This document shows, piece by piece, positions 7,082 through 14,403 of a stretch of DNA of 19,566 nucleotides. Made by a program: the position numbers and the translations under genes. The stretch comes from Hyphochytrium catenoides (Eukaryota; Sar; Hyphochytriomycetes; Hyphochytriales; Hyphochytriaceae). Location: assembly GCA_900088475.1 (NCBI GenBank), contig FLMG01003869.1, forward strand, positions 7,760 through 27,325, written 5' to 3'. Below the pieces are notes generated by a model, which saw nothing but the letters and a program-made list of their open reading frames with translations, was not told the DNA's origin and did no database searches. Within the stretch, counting starts at the first letter, position 1. Every line of letters begins with the position of its first letter.

Positions 7082-10000
7082 ATGCAGGAGAAAGATAGGC
7101 CCGCCGGGGCCGCCGGTGGCGCTCCTCCTCCTCCCGCCTCGGTACCGCTGGAGACGGGGCAGGTGGTCTCAGGATGGAGAGTGCTCAAAGTCGATAGCGC
7201 AGCAGAGCTTTGCCTTTGTGAGAAGATCCTCTGGACCGGCAGAAGGAAGACAGAGGACAAGACCATTTCGCCCTCCGATGTAGGGCCTTCGCGGTGGTTC
7301 ATCGCCGTCTCAGCGCTCGACGACATAGCAAGAGAAAGTCGTCAGGTCAATTGAACCTAGTCTCATTGAGCTCTTCACCACTTTGTGCTCTCTAACATTT
7401 CCTTGGAACCAAACAAGCAGTTCTGCATGTGGTGCCAGGCGGAAGAGAAACCCTTGCCGCTGCAGCGCTGTGCAGGATGTCGTTCTGTCTCTTACTGCAG
7501 CAGAGACCATCAGAGGCTCGACTGGCCGCATCACCGCCCTTTCTGCACCACAGCCTCTGCTTCCCTCGTCACTGCCCGAGAAACTATTACTCGCGTATGT
7601 CACATGAGATGGAGCGACATGAAAATGGCTGAGAGACGAGCATGAGGTTGAGAGAAAGAGAGAGAGGAACGGAGACATGGCGAAGGGCAATTGGTGCGAA
7701 CAATTAAAAGAAGAGAGAAAGAGAGAGAGAGATCCTAAGAGTTACAGCTCCCGGATTGAGCTCAAATGTTTGTTTCAATCTTGCTAAATAACAGGCCCAT
7801 GCGGTGCAGAAGAGAGAGAGAGAGAAGGGGACCAATGCACACGATGAAGTGCTAGTGCAACTTTTAGGCAAAGATCTCAATCTTGTGCGGTGAGTCTTGC
7901 TTCTCCTCCTACTTTCATCTCTGCTTCTCTCTGTCGGTCTGTCAGTCTGTTTCTCTCTCTCTCGGGGCCAGTGCCGTGTCTTTTCAACTCTTGATTTTGT
8001 TTCTTCTCTGTCTTCGTACTCCTGGCAATTCTGCGGAACCTGTTCTTATGTGCTCTCGCCCGGGACCTTTCTTCAGGCATCAGACGAAAGGCAGAATGCT
8101 CGAGACAACGCGGGCTTTCAGGGCCGGCGAGGTTGTCCTGAGGAGCCATTGCGCCGCTAGGTTGGTCAGCTTGCAACGCTTATCGGCGTGGTGCTCCAAC
8201 TGCCTTCGACGACACGAGGAGGCAAGAGAAAGGAGAAGAGAGTGCTCGCGATGTCACGCGGTGAGCTACTGCGGCCAGATTTGTGAAGAGAGAGACGGGA
8301 AGGGACATCGTCGGGAGTGCGAGGCATTTATGATAGGAAGAGAATCTCCAGGCCTGGATGCCCACGATCGCGACATCCTTCTCCTCGCTCTAAGGATGAA
8401 CCTGCGAATCCCTTCCGCAGAATCAGGGACTGGGGAGAGAATGGTACGCAAGTTCTTTATTTCCGCTGCTTCTGCACTCTCTCCCTCTCTTTTGCAATTT
8501 CCTTCCTCTCTCTCTCCTCCTTTGTTGGCTCTCTACTCTTGCTCTGGGGGAAAGACTATGTCTACTCGCTTGGGTCTTAAGAACTTTGTCCAGGACCAGA
8601 TGCGGAGTTTATTGGACTGCCTTCTGACGCATGAGGAGAGCTTAACAGCTGAAGAAAAGAGGAGTAACAGCAGCCTGGCGAGACGACTGTGTAATATTCT
8701 GGAAGAGGTATCGGGGTTGGCCCTGACGTCGAGTAAGTAGAAGCTCTCTCTCTTTCTCCGTCTCCTTCCTCCTCTCTACCGCCTAGTACTTCCTACTTCA
8801 TGCTAGTCTTCTCCGTCTCCTATTGTCTTGAGAAGTCATTCTCACGTCTCTACTGCCGCCCACAGCTGAAGCACTGCGCCTGGTCCTTAGAATACGCTTC
8901 AACTCCCACCCTTTGGAGGCATCAGGGACGCATTTCGGCCTAGGAATGTTCCCTGTGGCCGCTGCCTGTGTGAATCACAGCTGCAGGCCCAACACGTTGC
9001 TGAGCCGAGAAGGTAAGTATATAGGACGTATGCCAAAAGGAGGTGAGGTGTCCAATTGACCTTTGGGACCTCAGGCGAGGAGCTCACTCTGAGGGCGCTG
9101 GGTTCAATTGCACAAGGACATGAGGTGCCGTCAACACTGCTGTTGCTGCCTTTATTCTTATTGGTCGCTGAGAGTCACTTGGACCGCACCGCTTCTCTTC
9201 ATATGATCTCTGTCTTCTCCTTTTGCTTAATTTCTTGGCAGGTCACCTACGGGTACATAGATATATACCAGGACTGTAGCTCTAGGCAGCGGCTGCTGGA
9301 GGACGGCTTCAAATTCAAATGCCAGTGCCCTCGCTGTCTTAAGGTCCCGTACTCGCATCTCTAGCCTCTGCCTCGTAGAAGAGCATGTATTTTCTATGAC
9401 AACGTAGCTCTCTCTCTTCCTCCCAACTCCAGTGCTTAATCTCCTTTCGAGGGATCAGCTTGTAAGGCTTGCTAACCTTAATGTTTCTCCAGCCAGAGCA
9501 AGACGTACTCTCAGCGCTCATCTGCCCGCGATGCCACACACTGTTAGTCCACCACCATGCAACGCGTGAGGTCTATATATGCCCCTCTTCAACCTGCGGC
9601 CGAGCAATTGATCGAAGTCGGGTGGATGCTTCTTGCCAGCAGCTGCAGGCGAAGCTCATGCAAGCTTCTTCTCTCACTGAACCAAGACTGGCTGTGGCAC
9701 AGGTAGACGGGCCCAATTGCTACTGCTGCTTCTTGACTGTCACGTTCATCCGGTTGTGTTTTGCTCTTCCCAACGCAGCTACTGGAGCTCCATACCTCCA
9801 ATGCTATGGAGCTTCTCCATCCCGCCCATTCCCTCCGCATGGACCTGGCTCTGGCGTTGATGGAGAAAGCTTCAATGCTAAGGTCAGTCACTTCCCCATT
9901 TTTTACGCCGCTCGTAAAGGCTAAAAACTTCACGCTGTAGAGACTGGCCTCTCCTTGAGAGTACTGCAAAGGCCGTGATCGACTGCTGGACCGCATCTGG

Positions 10001-10285
10001 CATCCCGTACAGCGCCAACATAGCTATGGCTTATCACAACGCAGCCTTAGCACTCCTGTTAGGGGTCAAGCAAAGCCCATCGAAGGCAAGCGGAGGCTTT
10101 CATCAAGTTACTCTTGTCCATTCTTCCCTTGCCAAGATACTCAGCTCCTCTATCTCTTTTTTTCTGCGCAGGGTTCCGCTTCCACTATGGTAGAAAAAGC
10201 GCTAGAGGTAAACCAAATATGCTTCGGGGAGGAGGCCGAGACCACTCAGCGCCTTCGTAAAGCTATAAAGAAGCTCTCCTCTTGA
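7082..10285 (+). CDS. SMYD-type SET protein with two MYND zinc fingers
   Basis: Exons modelled: 7082-7345, 7421-7594, 7795-7889, 8077-8443, 8594-8732, 8866-9012, 9075-9124, 9242-9343, 9493-9702, 9779-9882, 9941-10064, 10172-10285. All introns are GT-AG and all phases agree, giving 629 aa. Residues 1-88 are unrecognised. MYND 1 is at 89-130 (FCMWC, CAGC, YCSRDHQ...HHRPFC). The N-SET start is near 178-200 (GRMLETTRAFRAGEVVL). MYND 2 is at 217-256 (CSNC, CSRC, YCGQIC, HRREC). The SET core has NHSCRPN at 383-389 and VTYGYID at 413-419. Post-SET cysteines lie at 439, 441 and 444. A second Cys pair set (CPRC...CPSSTC, about 457-481) follows, then a helical C-terminal domain. SMYD proteins are lysine methyltransferases for histones and other proteins, so that activity is likely here. 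It ends tail to tail with the methyltransferase gene. The first ATG after the last in-frame interruption was chosen as start, and the 5' end is the least certain part. A 12-nt alternative acceptor exists for exon 5 (start 8582). Confidence 0.8.
7421..7594 (+). other. Exon with the first MYND zinc finger
   Basis: This phase-0 exon encodes FCMWC...CAGC...YCSRDHQ...HHRPFC. The donor is GTATGT at 7595 and the acceptor AAGCAG ends at 7420, with TCTAAC upstream as a possible branch site. The usual sixth Cys ligand is replaced by His (SRDHQ). That variant could still bind zinc, so the finger is probably functional. Confidence 0.75.
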
Positions 10286-10339
10286 AGCTGGAGGATAGAG
10301 CGTGCTAACCTGGTTAAGTCCTTGGCCGTCTACGGACAA

Positions 10340-11779
10340 TCAGGAAGCGGTTGCAGCGGTGAGGACCGCCAGATAGCGGGACGATGTGGCACTAAGGAAC
10401 GGGAGGGGAACAAAGTGAGACCCTTTCGCTGCCAGCCGGAGCACAGGAGATTTGTGGCACACCTGTACTTCTGCGTCTGGTATAACAAGTGACTGCAACC
10501 CCGCCGTCCACTGCTCGTACGGGCACTGAGACTTATGTACAGCTTCCACCGAGATGGTGCGGGCGGTGCCATCGGGAAGCGGTAAACACACTTCGCGTTG
10601 TCCTTTACCTGGGACATAACCAGTTGGTTACCAGCATCTAGCTCCAGAGAAAGAGAGAGGATAACACTAGGAGCGAGACAATGGAAGTGCAGCTATACTT
10701 GCCACGAGGCAGCTTAGACAGTACAGAGTACTGGTGAATAAGCAAAAGCTCATCGATAGAATACTGAGGTATAGCATGTGAGGAGTAGTGCGGTGTCAAC
10801 GCGCGAGAGAAATTAGGAGATGCACAAGCCTAGACAGTGCTATTGATCAGACGTTTTTACCTGGCACGCAGCATGGAGCCAGCATTAGGATTGGCACACG
10901 CAGGTGGTCGTTGAACATTTGTATAGCACGCACGCTGAGATTCCTGCACAGGTGAATCCCCAGCAGCAACACAGGCTGCGCCTTCTGCTCGTGCTTTACC
11001 AGGGCTTGGAAGGCATCGCTGTGTAAATCAACCTTGAAGAATTCTAGAGGGATCAGCCCTTTCGTCCGTGTGAACACCTCCACATGCTGCAGATTGACCT
11101 GACCGCCGCCTGCAGCCCCAGAGTCGAGAAAGAGGACCGGGGAGTGGTCACAGAACGTAGGGAATGACATAGAGGCGATGTCGGAGAAGGAAGGGCCTGA
11201 GAGGACGTTTTATATAGAAAGGGTGGAGAACACTGAACACTGATTACCTGCTTTAGCGGACTTGGCGCCTCCCACCTTCAGGTTATCAACGAGGACTATC
11301 TGCAGAGAGCAAGCCCTTGTGAGTCATAGAAGGAGGGCATGAAGCCGATTCAGGAGTCATGGCGTTGATACCTTCCTTACTCTGGAAAGCGCTGGGTACC
11401 ATGGCGTTAGAGATGCAATGCAGGCAGACAAGATACCCTTTCCAGAGCACAAGTCAAAGATTACAAGTTTCTCCTCGTCTTCGGTGCCAAGAACCCCGTG
11501 TAGGAGGAACCAGAGCGGCATCAGGCACTCTTCGATCTCCGTGAGGATGGTACGTTTATTCAGGAAGCTCCGCATGTCTGGGTCTGGGGCCCAGCGGTGG
11601 TACCATTGCTCCATCATCGTCACGCAGTTATGCACTAGTACCTGAAAGCTCTGTCGCTCTTCCTCACTGAAGGTACTCAGACCATCTATAGCCACCTTGC
11701 TCTGCGGGAGCAGGCGTATCGCACGCTGTATAGTGAACTGCCTACCCTTCGGCTGTTGCCCCGAGCCTTCTGCCTCCAT
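10340..11779 (-). CDS. SAM-dependent methyltransferase (CSGKG family)
   Basis: Exons on the minus strand: 11779-11381, 11299-11248, 11196-10861 and 10608-10340, giving 351 aa with all GT-AG introns (81, 51 and 252 nt) and matching phases. The ATG is preceded by an in-frame TAG four codons upstream, which fixes the start. Residues 108-115 (FDLCSGKG) form the SAM-binding motif I. IVLVDN at 134-139 places an acidic residue where the SAM ribose is usually bound. GIHLC at 230-234 and APCCVP at 257-262 match the C-terminal half of the Methyltransf_32 type fold seen in TRM13- and METTL25-like proteins. Substrate is unknown, and RNA or protein are both possible. The stop lies 54 nt from the end of the convergent SMYD gene, so the 3' UTRs very likely overlap. 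The extreme C-terminus (last 40 residues) is the least secure part. Confidence 0.75.
11197..11247 (-). other. 51-nt intron in the methyltransferase gene
   Basis: The donor is GTAATC and the acceptor CTCTCAG, joining phase 1 to phase 1 between GAKSAKA and the following Gly. This shows that introns as short as 51 nt are probably used in this genome, which matters for the LRR candidate at 1245-1295. Confidence 0.7.
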
Positions 11780-12331
11780 CCCACCGCGCTACTTAGACCT
11801 TAAGGGCCTCCCAGTGCGTCACGCTGTCTGGCCGGACGTCTGGACATCAATCGATTAATAGACGAAGATTTGCCAATGACAGCGCTGGCGCAACCAGCGC
11901 ATCGCCCTCTACAATATGTGGGCCCGCACACCTGTAGTACGTGTGCTGTATCGTTCGGAACAGAAAGAGAATCAATCTATTGCACAACGCTGTTAACAGA
12001 TAGTTGTATGCTGGCCGTTAGCTGTATGATAACCGTTAGCGGTGATTTGGCGAGGCGTGGGCGGTAAGAGGACAAACTTCAAAAAGCATTCTTGATTCTT
12101 GAGATTTCCGGGTTCCTATTCTGAAGTGAAGCTTTTCCGAGGCCGATAGCAGCAATCTTTGGTTGAGATGATGGCGACGGAGCTTCGGAAAAGGCACTGA
12201 CAGCTGAAGCAGAACGTGGCGTGGAGGCCTATCCGGAGGCGATGAGTAAACCTGCCGATCAAGCATCAGTGTAGTTGCCGTTAAGGGCATTGGTCCTTGC
12301 TCGCTTGAGTCCGGCCGTTTCTCGAAGAAAG
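11780..12331. promoter_or_regulatory. Divergent promoter region, methyltransferase / APC4
   Basis: These 552 nt separate two divergently transcribed genes. Short frames on both strands resemble no family. CCGTTAGC occurs twice (12015-12022 and 12033-12040, starts 18 nt apart), and CCGTTA recurs at 12278. Its reverse complement, TAACGG, is the core bound by animal Myb factors, but use here is inference. A 9-bp inverted repeat, CTTTTCCGA at 12132-12140 and TCGGAAAAG at 12185-12193, lies closer to APC4. No TATA box stands out. Confidence 0.5.
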
Positions 12332-14352
12332 ATGGAGGAAGGAGCTCAGTCTGAGTCTGGCATGCAATGGAAGAGCTTTACAATCCTTCAGGAGCGGGGA
12401 ATGGATGTTCGCTTGTTGAAATTCTGTCCCACCATGGACCTCATTGCCATCGTGACAGGCCCAGATCTTCAGTTGAGCATTCTGGTATAATTCCTTCAAC
12501 TTGTTAAACCTCTCTAGCCGAGCTTCTCTAAGAGGAGTCTCTATCCCTGTGCTTGGTGAACCTGCAGCGCTCTATCTCCTGGAAGAAGCTTTACACCCTA
12601 GAGGCAGCAGAACTCCCAGCAGAGCCGACGGTCCTAGAATGGAGTCCAGATGGTGGGGCGAAGCAATCTGTAGCTGTTCTAACAGGAAGCTTGCGCTCTA
12701 ATCAGCTTTGCAGGGAAGTGCCTGGCTATTGGCCACGCTGACGGCACTATCTCTCTGTTTGATGTTGATCAGGTAGGCACTGATTGCACCTGCTTCTCCT
12801 TGACCCTCAAGTGGTGCTTCTGACGATGGAGTTCTCTGCTCAATAGGGAGATATCGCGTTGTCAGCCCCTCACAAGCCAGGGCAGGATGAGGAGGATGGT
12901 AGTCCTGTCACGCTAATGCACTGGGCCAGGAGGTGTGAAAAACTAATTGCTAGCCCTTGTCGCTCTCCTTCAGCTGCCCTGACGGGCTTCTCACAGCTCC
13001 AGACAGACAGGCACAACGGCCGATTCCTCAATGTCTGACAGGACCAACAAGTTTCTGAAGGGTCCTGTCTCCTTACACGAGTCACCTCTTACCGCCAGGG
13101 GCCGAGAATACGCCGTGCTTCCGCAGGTTTTTTCCTCTCTCTCTCTCTCCCTCTTGCTCTCTCTGTCTCTCTCTCTGTGTCTCTCTTCTCGTCCCTCCCT
13201 CTCTCTCTCCCTCGCTTGTCTCTCTCCCTCCCTACAGAATGCTCTTTCATTGGGCTATCCTCCTCGTTGTCCCCGAACTTTGCATGATGTCTATTCCGTT
13301 AGTCTTCTTGCTTAGAGAAGGTGACAATCTGCCTGTAGGCTCCCCATACTCTGGATATCCTTGTGACGTTAGATGCGGCCGGTTTGATGGTCTTCAGATC
13401 GTTTGGAGAGGTTTGTCTGGCCTCCTTCGATACGACTAGCACCTTTTCCTTTTCTCCTTTTGCCGGTACGTAGACGCATCTCTTCACCTGTCAATCCGAG
13501 GCTTCGCATCTAATGTCTGTTGGCAGGAAGCGGACTTACCATCCAGAACCTAGCCTTCAGCGGTGACTTTAGCTCCCTGCTGGTGACGCTCTCCTGCAAG
13601 GAAGAGGCCAAAGACAAGGGCCAGATATTCCTATGGAGTCTGGTCCGTCCGCCAAGCATCTCCTTTATTTTCCTTTCTTTCTCTCATGCCTGCTCGCACT
13701 TGGTTTAACTGTCACGTTCTTCTTGCGCCGCGTCTCTCTGCTTTCTCTTTACTATTTCTCCAGGATACGCAGCGGATACGAAGTCATGTCAACGAACTAA
13801 AGATATGCAGCTTCCACATCGGTGAAATTTCTAAGACTTTGCTGTACATCCAGAAGGCCGCGCGGATGATCAGAGACAAGGTTCTTACTGCAGAGCCCTC
13901 GCACCGTTTCGTCTTGGTCTTCCCGTCCCTTCCCTCTTTCGCATGCCACTCTAGGATTAATCTCCTGCCAAACGGTCCCCTTGTAATATGACGCTGTGTG
14001 TTTGCAGTGGGCGGAAGCCTTCAGGATGCCCGATAGGAAGTTTGCCAGTTTGGCTAGCCTACTCAAGGACTACGGAAGCACATCCACCCCAAGCGTAAGG
14101 ATCCTGAGAGAGTCCCGTGACCTAATCTTTTGCCTTGTATTTTAACTCTAATTGGCGACCACTGTTTCCTTAACTAATGTACCGCTTGACGCTTTCACTT
14201 GGCAGATAGAGTTCCTGAATTATGTGATGACCGGATTTCCTAGCCCCGCTCTCAACCAGTTCTTGTCTCAGAATGTCTCAGACCAGGTGCTCTCCCATCC
14301 AGACAAGATATACGATACTAGAACTGGCCACAAGTTCCTTTCTCTCTTCTCT

Positions 14353-14403
<51 letters not shown>

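Noticed and set aside
7883-8740. Single continuous 285-codon frame as a complete gene
   Set aside because: Its first 60 codons are CT-rich intron sequence and it reads through two further splice donors (8444 and 8733). It is only the MYND 2/SET part of the spliced SMYD gene.
12036-12290. 84-codon minus-strand frame in the divergent promoter
   Set aside because: There is no recognisable motif and it overlaps likely promoter elements.
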